DNA of 64,000 nucleotides from Chitinophagaceae bacterium. Lineage in GTDB: Bacteria; Bacteroidota; Bacteroidia; Chitinophagales; Chitinophagaceae. A program made the position numbers and the translations under genes. Below, in pieces: positions 8,997 to 17,927 of this stretch. The notes beneath the pieces were generated by a model. That model was not told the origin of the DNA. It worked only from the letters and a program-made list of their open reading frames with translations, and did not search any database. The DNA lies in assembly GCA_016721725.1 (NCBI GenBank), contig JADKHN010000001.1, forward strand, positions 1,922,001 through 1,986,000, in the 5' to 3' direction. Numbering within the stretch: the stretch's first letter is position 1; every line of letters starts with the position of its first letter.

Positions 8997-9959
8997 TTAT
9001 TCCACATCGACCAGGTAGGTCATGAATTCTTTTCCATTGATGAAGAGGGTCATCGGGTAGCTGCTTTCCTCATCGAATTTACAGTCGAAATTGAGCGATC
9101 CTCCGCTGAAACTGAAACTGACATCCTTTGTCTTGATCTTTTTCTTCTCCCCGGTCTGCAGGGTGATTTTTGAAATGTCCACATTATTGTTCATCTTATA
9201 ACTAAAACTGACGGGTTTACCCGGTTTTGCTTTGATCTTGCCGGACCGGGGACTGAAACTTTTCAGACCGGTCTCATAGGCCATGCTGCGAATCAGGGGC
9301 AGGTCATAGAAGTCTCCCTTATTCCTGGGGGCGCTGCCCAGTTTCCATGCGTCGTTATCCGGGTAATGATCCCAGTTGAACAAGGCTTTTTCGGTAAAGA
9401 AATAGCCGGTATTGAAATATTTGGTGAATACTTTCATTTCCGCGTCGGGGTAACCACTTCCCAGGGCGGCATCTACATAGAACCAGGTATCCGGACTTTC
9501 GCCCAGCTGCACTACGGCCCAGGAATGGTTGATGTCGGTGCTTTTTTCTCCGATCTGGTTGGGGTTGGTCTTGATGAATCCGTCAACGGTCAGGCAGCGG
9601 ATATCGGCCGCGCTGCACATATCCTGGAGCAGACTGGCAAAACCGATCCCCACCGCTTTGCGGCTCTTCAATACTTCGGCAGGGGTGTTCTTGGCTAAAT
9701 TGTTGGTACGTGCCGCTTTCACGTCATACGTAATATTCATCGCGATCCAGTCGAATATGGCCCTGACCCGGTCGATCTTATCGGGGAATTTCCGGCTCAC
9801 CACATTATTGATGGTACCCATGCTCATGCTGTCGAGATTTCCGAGGCTTTTCACATATTCATCAATGGCTTTGAAATCCCTTCCATTGGTCTGTGCGGTC
9901 GAGGTCATAATGGTCATCTGTAAGGAAAACAGGATCACCAGGAAGTGTTTTATTCTCAT
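8997..9959 (-). CDS. secreted transglutaminase-like protein, catalytic Cys missing
   Basis: 320 aa with a signal peptide ending near TSTAQ. Residues about 50-215 form a transglutaminase/kyphoscoliosis-peptidase-like fold: VRAIFDWIAMNITYD, then the RKAVGIGFASLLQDMC segment, NHSWAVV with the family His, and WFYVDAALGSG with the Asp. In active members the third segment reads KGVCxGYA with the nucleophilic Cys; here that position is Gly. The C-terminal 100 residues look like a beta-sandwich. The protein is therefore probably a non-catalytic binding member, though this rests on alignment by eye. Single gene between terminators. Confidence 0.75.
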   Translation of the reverse strand: MRIKHFLVILFSLQMTIMTSTAQTNGRDFKAIDEYVKSLGNLDSMSMGTINNVVSRKFPDKIDRVRAIFDWIAMNITYDVKAARTNNLAKNTPAEVLKSRKAVGIGFASLLQDMCSAADIRCLTVDGFIKTNPNQIGEKSTDINHSWAVVQLGESPDTWFYVDAALGSGYPDAEMKVFTKYFNTGYFFTEKALFNWDHYPDNDAWKLGSAPRNKGDFYDLPLIRSMAYETGLKSFSPRSGKIKAKPGKPVSFSYKMNNNVDISKITLQTGEKKKIKTKDVSFSFSGGSLNFDCKFDEESSYPMTLFINGKEFMTYLVDVE

Positions 9960-10078
9960 GCGGCGAAATTACGTAACCATTGGTTAAAAAATACCCAAAT
10001 GAGATATTGTGTGTTTACCGGTGCAAGGTTAGTTTGAATTATTCTAAGAGGTTCTGAGCTATTCGAATCGAAAGTGTC

Positions 10079-10118
10079 ACCCTGAGCCTGTCGAAGGGAC
10101 CCTGAGCTTGTCGAAGGG
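10079..10118. repeat. tandem pair of 20-bp repeats
   Basis: ACCCTGAGCCTGTCGAAGGG at 10079-10098 is followed without gap by a copy with one change (C to T at unit position 10) at 10099-10118. The second copy directly abuts the stop codon of the neighbouring minus-strand gene (TCA at 10119-10121). The unit resembles the dispersed CCTTCGACAGGCTCAGG-type repeat seen in many bacterial genomes. Confidence 0.85.
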
Positions 10119-11048
10119 TCATTTAAAATCAAATAATGTGGCGGTGAACACCCCCCTTTCTCTTTTTTTTAAAATCGCTTTCCAGTTCCCGTTGTACCGG
10201 ATCAGGGTGGGAACGAGGTAGGTTCCGAAATGCGTCAATTCCACTTCCATCCTGACTTTGAAGTCATAAACCAGGGCATCATAGCTCAGTGAATAATTGC
10301 GGGCGATCACTTCAAAGGTCCTGTCGTCGAACCAGGTGGTCATTTCATCGATCACCACATCATCCTTGTTTTCGGGTTTCACTTTTTGGGTAAATAGGAT
10401 GCAGCTGGTATTGTTCCGGATATCCATATCGATGTCCATATCATATTTACCGGCCATGTCTTCGTCAAAGACGGCGGTCTTGCCGCTGATGAAGGGTAGA
10501 CCGTTGATCTTTTTTCCCGGATTGAAGAACAGCATCTTGAGTTGTTCTTTCCTTTTTTCCATACCGCTTTTATCGGCGGTGCTGAATTCACGCCCGGTTA
10601 CGATATTGTCTTCACCGCAAACCGAATCTTTGGTAAAGAAGAGCGACGCATACAGTTGCGCCGTGTAATAATTGAATTGACGGTTCTCATCATAAATATC
10701 GCCGGTGGCAGTTTCTTCAAGGGTCTCCATCCTCCGGCAACTGGCGGTCCTGAACTGCCTGGTTTTGCTGCGTAACCCGGCCCGTGCATCTCCATCACTG
10801 TCGTTCATCCGGATATCGTTGATGGCGCTGAATTCCAGGATACGCAGATTGCGGAAGGCTTTGTAGAAACTCGTGTCGTTCTTTATTCGTTCAATGAATA
10901 AGGGAATATTGAGTTTGTTGTTCACGATCACTTCACTAAGGGTGATGGGATGTCCGTCAACGTAATACAGGCTGTCGGGTCTTTTCTGGGCCCGGGCATT
11001 AAAAAAAAACAGCAGGGAAAAGAGCAGGAGTATGTTTTTTATGGACAT
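10119..11048 (-). CDS. secreted protein of unknown function
   Basis: 309 aa with signal peptide (MSIKNILLLFSLLFFFNARAQ). The mature protein begins with SLYYVDGHPITLSEVIVNNKL, and the last half is beta-rich with repeated FDxR/DFKVRMEVE-like strands, reminiscent of periplasmic lipid- or polymer-binding sandwiches. Two Cys pairs may form disulfides. No catalytic motif is recognised and I do not assign a function. It is the last gene of a minus-strand secreted-protein block; its stop codon touches the 20-bp tandem repeat. Confidence 0.65.
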   Translation of the reverse strand: MSIKNILLLFSLLFFFNARAQKRPDSLYYVDGHPITLSEVIVNNKLNIPLFIERIKNDTSFYKAFRNLRILEFSAINDIRMNDSDGDARAGLRSKTRQFRTASCRRMETLEETATGDIYDENRQFNYYTAQLYASLFFTKDSVCGEDNIVTGREFSTADKSGMEKRKEQLKMLFFNPGKKINGLPFISGKTAVFDEDMAGKYDMDIDMDIRNNTSCILFTQKVKPENKDDVVIDEMTTWFDDRTFEVIARNYSLSYDALVYDFKVRMEVELTHFGTYLVPTLIRYNGNWKAILKKRERGVFTATLFDFK

Positions 11049-11080
11049 GGCTGGATAGGGGATGAGGCATCACCGGAATA

Positions 11081-11611
11081 CTATTCCTTACCCTTCGTTT
11101 TTTCGACACCCTGCATGGGTATAACCGGAAGCCTGGCCGGTACGGGAAGAACAGAGGGTTTCACCTCGTCGGTTGGAGCCGGTTTAGCCTGATCCATTTT
11201 AACCCCGGAAGAAGATTTTCCGACCGATTGTACTACCGGACTGACGCTCACTTTCGATGCGGATTCATCCGTTGAAGAGACCGGAGCGGCCAGCGGGGGT
11301 TTGGCTGCAGGGGCAGGTTGAACAGGCTGATTGTTTACGGAGACAACCTGGTTTTCAGCCTGTACTGTCCTGGTGGCAGGTAGTTCACTGACCGATGTAC
11401 CCCGGGTATCTACTGGCTTAACTTTTACCGGTACAGGAGAAACGGTGTTCACGCTGCTATTCATATCCGCAGGCTGGCTCGTCGGTTTAACGGGATTTGC
11501 TTTAACTGTACCCACTGGTTTGTCATCAATGGATGATTGTCCGAAGGAAAGAACCGGAAGAATGAACAGTCCGGCAAAGAGCAATGGGCGAATGATTGTT
11601 ATCATGAACAT
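11081..11611 (-). CDS. secreted Pro/Val/Lys-rich protein sharing a tail with the neighbouring giant surface protein
   Basis: 176 aa from the ATG at 11611 (MFMITIIRPLLFAGLFILPVLSFGQ signal peptide). A longer reading frame begins at 11671 but would run through the terminator hairpin at 11650-11677, so the shorter start is preferred. The mature region is low-complexity, rich in P, V, K, S and T, with no folded domain visible. Its last 42 residues match the end of the 1574-aa protein encoded just upstream: both contain SGVKM, DEVKPS/EEVKPS, LP and end in EKTKGKE. The tail may be a shared sorting or wall/outer-membrane interaction segment (inference). Confidence 0.65.
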   Translation of the reverse strand: MFMITIIRPLLFAGLFILPVLSFGQSSIDDKPVGTVKANPVKPTSQPADMNSSVNTVSPVPVKVKPVDTRGTSVSELPATRTVQAENQVVSVNNQPVQPAPAAKPPLAAPVSSTDESASKVSVSPVVQSVGKSSSGVKMDQAKPAPTDEVKPSVLPVPARLPVIPMQGVEKTKGKE

Positions 11612-11641
11612 CTTTTTGAAGTGGCGGATACCGGTGGCTGC

Positions 11642-11677
11642 AAAAAAAAGCAGGTATGATCTTTCGACCATACCTGC
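11642..11677 (-). terminator. rho-independent terminator after the giant surface-protein gene
   Basis: On the minus strand: stem GCAGGTATG (11677-11669), ten-base loop, CATACCTGC (11658-11650), then eight T. Nine perfect base pairs. It separates the surface-protein gene from the gene at 11081-11611, which must therefore have its own promoter or rely on readthrough. Confidence 0.85.
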
Positions 11678-11708
11678 AAATTAAAAACTATTTAGCAGAA
11701 AAGGAGGC

Positions 11709-14700
11709 TTATTCTTTGCCCTTGGTCTTTTCGTTGCTTTGCATCTGTACTGCTGGCAGTTTAACCGCTGCAGGCAGGGTAGAAGGTTTAACTTCTTCAG
11801 ACTGGGTTGCTTTAGCGGCTTCCATTTTAACGCCAGATTCCATCAGGGCTGGTGTTGCAGGAGCTGTCACAGGTTGTGCAATTTCAACATTTGAACCGGC
11901 AGCCTCTGGCATGCGGATCAAAGGTTTTGCAGGAGCTGCGTTAGTCTGAACCGGCTTGGCCACTTCGATAGCGGCATTCTCAACAGGTTGAACAGCAGCT
12001 TTTGCAGTTGTGTTAAGGCTGGTGTTGGCTTTGTTGATCTCTTTTACCGGCTGGGCTTTTTCAACTTTTGGCTGAAGAACACTTCCGCTTTCTGGAGCCG
12101 GCTTAACGGTTGCTTTAGATGCTGAGGTCTGGATCAGGCTACCCTCGATCTCCAGTTTCTTGGCTGGTACCTTAGCGGCTTCAACCGGGGCAACACTGCC
12201 TGTGTTGTCAAGCTTCGCTGCCTTGTTGCTGGTGATGGCGGTTTGTTCCAGGCTTCCACCTGTTGTATTCAGCGGATTTGGTTTTTTAACTTCAGCAGGA
12301 GCGATGTCGGTGAGTGAAGATCCGGTTGTAGAGCTATAACCTACACGCTGGCTTTCAGATTTTCCATAAGCAGCGGGGTCAACATATTTTCCTTTCTGAG
12401 CACCGGTTTTCTCCTGTACTGCAGTGAAAGGATTCATCTTCATCCGGGCGTCATTACGAACACCTTTTACTTCCCAGCTAACTTTTACGTTAGGCTGGTT
12501 GGTGGCGATCTCAAATTTGTTATTGCTGATCTCTTTGCTGACCATGGCCTGGGCGAAAGTTCCACCGATCACGGTCAACTGGTAACGGAAATCCTTGTTG
12601 ATGGCTTCAAAATACTCAGGAAGGCTTACCGTTGCTTTACCTGAAGCATCAGTTACCACGTTTCCGCTGTAAGAGTTCAATACTTCATTGCTTTCTACTG
12701 CAGCATGCATCAGGGTCTTGTTAGTTGGATCAAGCGGGTAGTCCATCGTGAAGGCTTTCACACCTAAAGCAGTGAAATCACCATTGACCCATACTTTACC
12801 CGTTGTATTGTCGATCCTCATCCTTTCGCCGCCGCCACCGAGTTCAAAGATCTGGTAGTCGTCAGTTGAGGGATTGTTGCGGGTATTCCACTGGTTTACA
12901 CCGGCCTTTTGGAAACGGAGGGCGGCATCACCATTTTGTGCATCGATATCAATCACAGAGAAGGTTGAACTTGAACGGCTGCGGATACCGGTTGCACCAC
13001 CATGTAATACGTCCAATTTATAAGCTGGAGCAACAGTTTGACCGATACCTACATTACCGGTACCATCCTGGATCACCATGCGGCTTCCGCCACCACCGAG
13101 TTCAAAGATCTCGAGGTAATCATCGGCGGGCCTGTTACGGATGTTCCACTGATTAACACCCGCTTTCGCAAAACGAAGGGCGGCATCACCACTGGCGGCA
13201 TCAATATCAACAACTGAGAAACTACCACTTGAACGGCTGCGGATACCCGTTGCGCCACCGTGCAAAACGTCTAATTTATAAGTGGGATTGGTTGTTTCAC
13301 CGATACCAACGTTACCGGTACCATCCTGGATCACCATGCGGCTTCCGCCACCACCCAATTCAAAGATCTCATAATAATCATCTGCGGGGCGGTTACGGGT
13401 ATTCCACTGACCAACACCGGCCTTCTGGAAACGAAGGGCTGCATCACCAGTGGCTGCATCGATATCAACAACGGAGAAGCTGGAGCTTGAACGGCTGCGG
13501 ATACCGGTAGAACCACCATGTAATACGTCTAATTTATAAGTGGGATTTGTGGTTTCACCGATACCTACGTTACCGGTAGCGTCCTGGATCACCATACGGC
13601 TTCCGCCGCCACCGAGTTCAAAGATCTCGAGGTAATCATCGGCGGGCCTGTTGCGCATATTCCACTGGCCGGCTCCTGCTTTTTGGAAACGCAGGGCGGC
13701 ATCACCATTGTCGGCGTCAATATCCACAACAGAGAAACTAGCTGTGGAACGGCTACGGATACCCGTTGCGCCGCCGTGTTCAACATCCAGCCTGTATGAA
13801 GGAGATACGGTAGCGCCGATACCTACGTTACCGGTACCGTCCTGGATCACCATACGGCTTCCGCCGCCACCCATTTCAAAGAATTCGAGATAATTATCAG
13901 CCGGGCGGTTACGCATGTTCCACTGGGCGACACCGTTATTCAGCATGCGAAAAGCGGCATCACCGTTGGCGGCGTCGTTATCAATTGAAGTCCAGCTGAG
14001 GGTCGATTTATTACGGACCCCGTCATTGCCATCATTGGAAATATCCAAACGGTAAGTTGGAGCATTATTTGAAATACCTACATTACCGGTTATATTCGCG
14101 ATCACCATCCTGTTCTGAGCGGTCTTGAAGTCATAGAAACTCAGGCCCCCAAACAAACCACCACCCATATGCCAGTCACCCACGCCGTTATTATAGAGCC
14201 TGAGCGCTTCATCACCATTGGCGGCATCGATATCGATGGCTGACCAGGATGCTGAAGACCTGCTGCGGATTCCGGCAGCAGCTCCCGGGTGTACAACGTC
14301 CAAACGATTGGCCGGAGTCGTTGTTCCGATACCCATGAAGGTTCCGTTATCAAACAGTAAAGAGTTGCCGAGGTTGGTTCCGTTGGGCGTCCATTTGGGA
14401 ACAAAGTTCAATGTGCCTGAACCGGTAACGATACCCACGGCTGCGGGATCTTTCCAGGTGGCATTGCCCACGGCATCGGAAGCAAGGATCCTGTTATTGG
14501 CCTCACTGATGCCGGTCAATTGCAGTTTGCCTGCAGTTTGCAGGGCATAACCCGTACCAAAGGCCTGGCCAATAATGGCCGTACCGGTATTCAACGAAGC
14601 GCCTACTACACCGGTTCCGGTATAAGTAAGACCCGCTACACCAAATTGGGTTTCGCTGGTACCTTGTACACCATTACCCGTACTGGCGATACCAGTGATG

Positions 14701-16433
14701 GATGTTGGAACACCTGTCCATAAGAAGGTATTGGCGGAGATGGTGGATCCCCTTAAGCCAAAAATGGTTGAGTTTCCAAACCCGGTGGAACTGAGGTTGT
14801 CATTTCTGTTCCAGTTCATGATATTGATATTGGCCGCATTGGAGTTGAAGAACTGTGAAGTCCTTCCGGTTCCGGTATTGGTTGCATTATACACCACACC
14901 TGAACCGCTTGTACTGGAATTGGTTACAAAGCCATTACCTGAAGTGCTGGCGGTCAATACCGTGTTGTTGTTTCCGCCTGCGAGAGAAAAGTTAGCTGCA
15001 GGTCCGTTAAGACTGGTACCGGAAACACCCGTACCCGTACCTAAGGAGATACCATTTACACCGATACCGGTAATGGTAGCGCCACCAACACCGGTGAAGC
15101 TGTTACTGGTTCCGAGAGCACCAAATCCATTGTCACTTTCCAGGTGACCACCGATCTTCACCGTGGCCGCGATACCGCTGGTACCATTGATACCATGAAC
15201 AGCAGCTACATTAGCATTTGTTGAAGCGGTCGTTGCCGTAAGGGCGTCAGCAGTACTGCCGGTATTGGTCGCATTGAAGAAACCCGCGCGGCCCAGACCA
15301 GCCTGGTTAGACTGTAAGTTGTTGGCGGTGTTTGCAGCATTGCTTTGAACAAAAAGACCTGCACCGGATGCACCGGTGGTGGTAGCGCGTAAAGCCCAGG
15401 CAGTACTGGTTGTACCGTTGGTCTGGGCTTCCAGGGCGGAATTGGTGTTGGCAGCATTGGTGGTTTGGAACCAACCTGCGCGGCCTCCGCCTGAATTGCT
15501 CGAGTTAACACCTTCGCCATTACCATTGGTTTGAGCAACGATGGTGGCTGCGGTATTAGCGCTGTTCGTATTTTGGAAAAATCCGGAATTATTTGTTGTA
15601 GAATTACCATATACACCCACACCTGTATTGGCGCTGCCATAGATGCCGAAACCACTGGTGGTTGCACCATAGACACCAATACCGGCGGGAGTTGTACCAT
15701 AAACACCCCATCCACTGCCGTTTTGAGAACCGGTAACACCGATACCCAGACCGCCGGTGCCATTGTTAACACCTTTCAGGGCAGAAGAAAAACCTCCCGG
15801 ACTGGAAGATGACATGGTTCCCTGAACGGCAACCGCGTTGGCGTCATTACTGGCGCTGGTTCCCTGTAGGGCTCCAAGGATACCGGTCGTAGCCGAATTG
15901 GTCATTCCGATCATGGTATTCGTAGGCACGCTCTGCGTCCTTAAGAAAGGGATCAGGATGGTCGGGTTGGGGTACGTGCCGGTGAGGTCACCGCCAGCTG
16001 GCCCAACCGGAGCACCGGCTGATGCGTATAAGGAATAAGGAACGCTCAGCATTTGCGTGGAACCTACATTGACGTAGCTGGAACCACCATTGGGATCCAG
16101 TTCAACCTGTAAGAATTTGGTTCCGCTGCCTGCACCGAACGCGGTCCAGTTCACACCGGCGATCGTACCTACGGTGCTTGTGGCACCGGGTCCGCCTACC
16201 TGAACATTGAACAGGCCGAAAGCATTGGTCAGTACTGTCCTGGTCTCCTGGTACACCAAGGTACCGGATGAACTTCCGGACAGAATGCTCAAACGCAACC
16301 CGATCGATTGGTTGGGCAGTACATTACCTGCGGCATTACGTGCAACTCCCTGGTAGTTGAGCAAATTGGGAGCTTGCGCCATCGCAAGTAACGTAACAAC
16401 AAAGCTTGTTATCGTTAATAAAATCTTTTTCAT
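11709..16433 (-). CDS. giant repeat-containing secreted surface protein
   Basis: 1574 aa from the ATG at 16433 (signal peptide MKKILLTITSFVVTLLAMAQ). Residues about 20-160 form the LLNYQGVARNAAGNVL head found in large Bacteroidota surface proteins. Residues about 160-700 are Gly/Thr/Asn/Ala-rich with a GGDLTGTYPNPTI motif like phage tail-fibre knobs and many GVYG/GIYG turns. Residues about 705-1225 hold six tandem 86-residue repeats (core RLDVxHGGATGIRSRS, DIDA, GDAALRF, QWNMRNRPADDY, MVIQDGTGNVGIG). Residues 1226-1330 form a compact domain beginning AFTMDYPLDPTNKTLMHA. A Pro/Ala/Lys-rich tail ends in EKTKGKE. Likely a fibrous adhesin or sheath protein. Co-transcribed with the T9SS cargo 66 bases upstream. 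Confidence 0.85.
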   Translation of the reverse strand: MKKILLTITSFVVTLLAMAQAPNLLNYQGVARNAAGNVLPNQSIGLRLSILSGSSSGTLVYQETRTVLTNAFGLFNVQVGGPGATSTVGTIAGVNWTAFGAGSGTKFLQVELDPNGGSSYVNVGSTQMLSVPYSLYASAGAPVGPAGGDLTGTYPNPTILIPFLRTQSVPTNTMIGMTNSATTGILGALQGTSASNDANAVAVQGTMSSSSPGGFSSALKGVNNGTGGLGIGVTGSQNGSGWGVYGTTPAGIGVYGATTSGFGIYGSANTGVGVYGNSTTNNSGFFQNTNSANTAATIVAQTNGNGEGVNSSNSGGGRAGWFQTTNAANTNSALEAQTNGTTSTAWALRATTTGASGAGLFVQSNAANTANNLQSNQAGLGRAGFFNATNTGSTADALTATTASTNANVAAVHGINGTSGIAATVKIGGHLESDNGFGALGTSNSFTGVGGATITGIGVNGISLGTGTGVSGTSLNGPAANFSLAGGNNNTVLTASTSGNGFVTNSSTSGSGVVYNATNTGTGRTSQFFNSNAANINIMNWNRNDNLSSTGFGNSTIFGLRGSTISANTFLWTGVPTSITGIASTGNGVQGTSETQFGVAGLTYTGTGVVGASLNTGTAIIGQAFGTGYALQTAGKLQLTGISEANNRILASDAVGNATWKDPAAVGIVTGSGTLNFVPKWTPNGTNLGNSLLFDNGTFMGIGTTTPANRLDVVHPGAAAGIRSRSSASWSAIDIDAANGDEALRLYNNGVGDWHMGGGLFGGLSFYDFKTAQNRMVIANITGNVGISNNAPTYRLDISNDGNDGVRNKSTLSWTSIDNDAANGDAAFRMLNNGVAQWNMRNRPADNYLEFFEMGGGGSRMVIQDGTGNVGIGATVSPSYRLDVEHGGATGIRSRSTASFSVVDIDADNGDAALRFQKAGAGQWNMRNRPADDYLEIFELGGGGSRMVIQDATGNVGIGETTNPTYKLDVLHGGSTGIRSRSSSSFSVVDIDAATGDAALRFQKAGVGQWNTRNRPADDYYEIFELGGGGSRMVIQDGTGNVGIGETTNPTYKLDVLHGGATGIRSRSSGSFSVVDIDAASGDAALRFAKAGVNQWNIRNRPADDYLEIFELGGGGSRMVIQDGTGNVGIGQTVAPAYKLDVLHGGATGIRSRSSSTFSVIDIDAQNGDAALRFQKAGVNQWNTRNNPSTDDYQIFELGGGGERMRIDNTTGKVWVNGDFTALGVKAFTMDYPLDPTNKTLMHAAVESNEVLNSYSGNVVTDASGKATVSLPEYFEAINKDFRYQLTVIGGTFAQAMVSKEISNNKFEIATNQPNVKVSWEVKGVRNDARMKMNPFTAVQEKTGAQKGKYVDPAAYGKSESQRVGYSSTTGSSLTDIAPAEVKKPNPLNTTGGSLEQTAITSNKAAKLDNTGSVAPVEAAKVPAKKLEIEGSLIQTSASKATVKPAPESGSVLQPKVEKAQPVKEINKANTSLNTTAKAAVQPVENAAIEVAKPVQTNAAPAKPLIRMPEAAGSNVEIAQPVTAPATPALMESGVKMEAAKATQSEEVKPSTLPAAVKLPAVQMQSNEKTKGKE
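12760..14320 (-). repeat. six in-frame 258-bp tandem repeats inside the surface-protein gene
   Basis: The conserved LD(V/I) point recurs at about 14310, 14050, 13793, 13527, 13269 and 13011, a period of 258-260 bp (86 codons). The three or four copies nearest the 3' end are almost identical in DNA and protein, while the two upstream copies have diverged (SWSAIDID, SWTSIDND; HMGGGLFGGLSFYDF in the first). This fits recent duplication by recombination at one end of the array. Confidence 0.9.
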
Positions 16434-16499
16434 GTTTAAGATAGTTTTAGTTTTTGTAGTATTTGATATGGTATGGTTCAACAAGTTTTTATGATCGGA

Positions 16500-17033
16500 T
16501 TACCGGATCTTGATGACTTTGAACGTGCCTTTCTTCAGCACGGAAGTTCCGATCGCTGGCCTGAGCTGGATGTCCAGGAAATAAGTACCGGAGGCATAGG
16601 CCCCGAATGACCATTTCTCGATACGGCCAGGGTTGGTGTAAGCGAATTCTTTGCGGCCATAGAAGGTTCCGGCGGCGTCAAAGAGGTTGATGGTCATCCA
16701 ACCGAGGTGTTTGGTGAAGATGTCAATTTCCAACATGTCCCTTGTCGGGTTAGGAAGCACTTTGATCTCGTCTGGGTCCCATCCACCGGTGTTGTTAACC
16801 GTAGCCGGGTTGTGTGTTCCGGGCTGAAGTACACCGTTGGTTACGATATTACTACCCGGGACAGACATCGTTTCAATGGCGATGGCTTCTCCAAAACTCC
16901 ATTCAAAACGGTAGAAGGTGTACATATTCGTACCCCCCGTCACGTTCAGAATAGAAGGCGTAACACTTTGTGAAATGGAAGCTAACGAGAAAAAAATACC
17001 TGCAGTAAGAAACAAAAGTCGTACTTTTCTCAT
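16500..17033 (-). CDS. small secreted protein with type IX secretion sorting domain
   Basis: 177 aa. Signal peptide MRKVRLLFLTAGIFFSLASISQ. A short beta-rich region follows (GGTNMYTFYRFEWSFGEAIAIET, TNGVLQPG), then a C-terminal domain from about residue 92: VLPNPTRDMLEIDIF ... GTYFLDIQL ... KKGTFKVIKIR, the type A T9SS sorting signature. Such cargo crosses the outer membrane and is attached to the surface or released. It lies 66 bases ahead of the giant surface protein and is probably in the same transcript, suggesting the two proteins act together outside the cell. Confidence 0.85.
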   Translation of the reverse strand: MRKVRLLFLTAGIFFSLASISQSVTPSILNVTGGTNMYTFYRFEWSFGEAIAIETMSVPGSNIVTNGVLQPGTHNPATVNNTGGWDPDEIKVLPNPTRDMLEIDIFTKHLGWMTINLFDAAGTFYGRKEFAYTNPGRIEKWSFGAYASGTYFLDIQLRPAIGTSVLKKGTFKVIKIR

Positions 17034-17244
17034 AAGCGGTGTTTAAATGGTGATTTGGTAAATTCCAACACTAATGTATAATCTATTTCCGATATAAACA
17101 ATACTAATTCAAGGTATTTCATTATTTTTTTATTAACTGTTATTTGTGGGTAAAAAGGGCTTGTTTGGCTCAAAAAAACAGGCGTTTTCACCCTGGCCGA
17201 TTTGTATTTTCAGCAAATTTCGGTTAATGGTAAGGGTGGGGTTG

Positions 17245-17823
17245 TTATTTTGGGAAAACCATCCGGTAATCTACCTTGATCTTTCCCCTGGATATGTCAT
17301 CCAGTTTGCGTTTCAATAACTTACGTTTCAGGGGCTTGAGGTGGTCTATGAACAGCCGGCCTTCAATATGGTCATATTCGTGCAGGATGACCCGGGCGGT
17401 CAGACCGTTAAAGGTCCGGGTTTGGGGTAGAAATAGCTCATCCAGGTATTCGAGCGTCACCTGCTCTTCCCGATTGACATCCTCCCGGATCTTGGGAATG
17501 CTCAGGCACCCTTCATTGTAGGCCCATTCCTTGCCCGACAATTCCCGGATATGGGCGTTGATGAAAACTCCCCGGTATCCCGGTTCATCGGGGTATTGGC
17601 CTTTTTCCTCCTCCTCCTGGTGGTTGAAGATCTGTTCGCTGTCGATCGTGAATAACCGGATGGGCATGTTGACCTGAGGAGCCGCCAATCCAACCCCATT
17701 GCTGTTATACATCGTCTCCCACATATCGGCGATGAGTTTTTCGAGCCCGGGGTATTCCGGACCGATATCTTCGCAAACCTTACGCAGGACCGGAGAGCCA
17801 TATGCAACGATGGGTAGGATCAT
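17245..17823 (-). CDS. def: peptide deformylase
   Basis: 192 aa cytosolic metalloenzyme that removes the formyl group from nascent N-terminal Met. All three signature motifs are present: GVGLAAPQ (about residue 43), EGCLSIP with the metal-binding Cys, and HEYDHIEG with the two metal-binding His and the catalytic Glu. A Glu-rich insertion (HQEEEEKGQYPDEPG) between motifs 1 and 2 is common in Bacteroidota forms. The leader holds a 7-bp tandem repeat. It probably follows ruvX in one transcript (104-base gap). Confidence 0.96.
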   Translation of the reverse strand: MILPIVAYGSPVLRKVCEDIGPEYPGLEKLIADMWETMYNSNGVGLAAPQVNMPIRLFTIDSEQIFNHQEEEEKGQYPDEPGYRGVFINAHIRELSGKEWAYNEGCLSIPKIREDVNREEQVTLEYLDELFLPQTRTFNGLTARVILHEYDHIEGRLFIDHLKPLKRKLLKRKLDDISRGKIKVDYRMVFPK

Positions 17824-17853
17824 TGGTTGTCTTATGTTAAAGGTTAAGGTTTA

Positions 17854-17881
17854 TTGAATATTGGATATTGAATATTTGAAT
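17854..17881. repeat. heptanucleotide tandem repeat upstream of def
   Basis: Four 7-bp units TTGAATA, TTGGATA, TTGAATA, TTTGAAT, about 30 bases upstream of the def start codon. The tract lies in the ruvX-def spacer. Confidence 0.7.
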
Positions 17882-17927
17882 TATTTTACTGCAAAAATAA
17901 CGGATATCAGGATACCTTCCAATCCTG

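Noticed and set aside
11612..11671. Longer start for the small secreted protein at 11081
   Set aside because: The extension runs across a strong terminator hairpin and would put residues in front of a good signal peptide.
12803..13510. Plus-strand reading frames with repeated basic/His-rich peptides opposite the surface-protein repeats
   Set aside because: They are mirror frames of the 258-bp coding repeats; the minus-strand protein has a signal peptide, clear domains and a terminator.
12760..14320. Possible CRISPR-like array
   Set aside because: The 258-bp period is coding, in frame and far longer than CRISPR repeat-spacer units; there are no cas genes.
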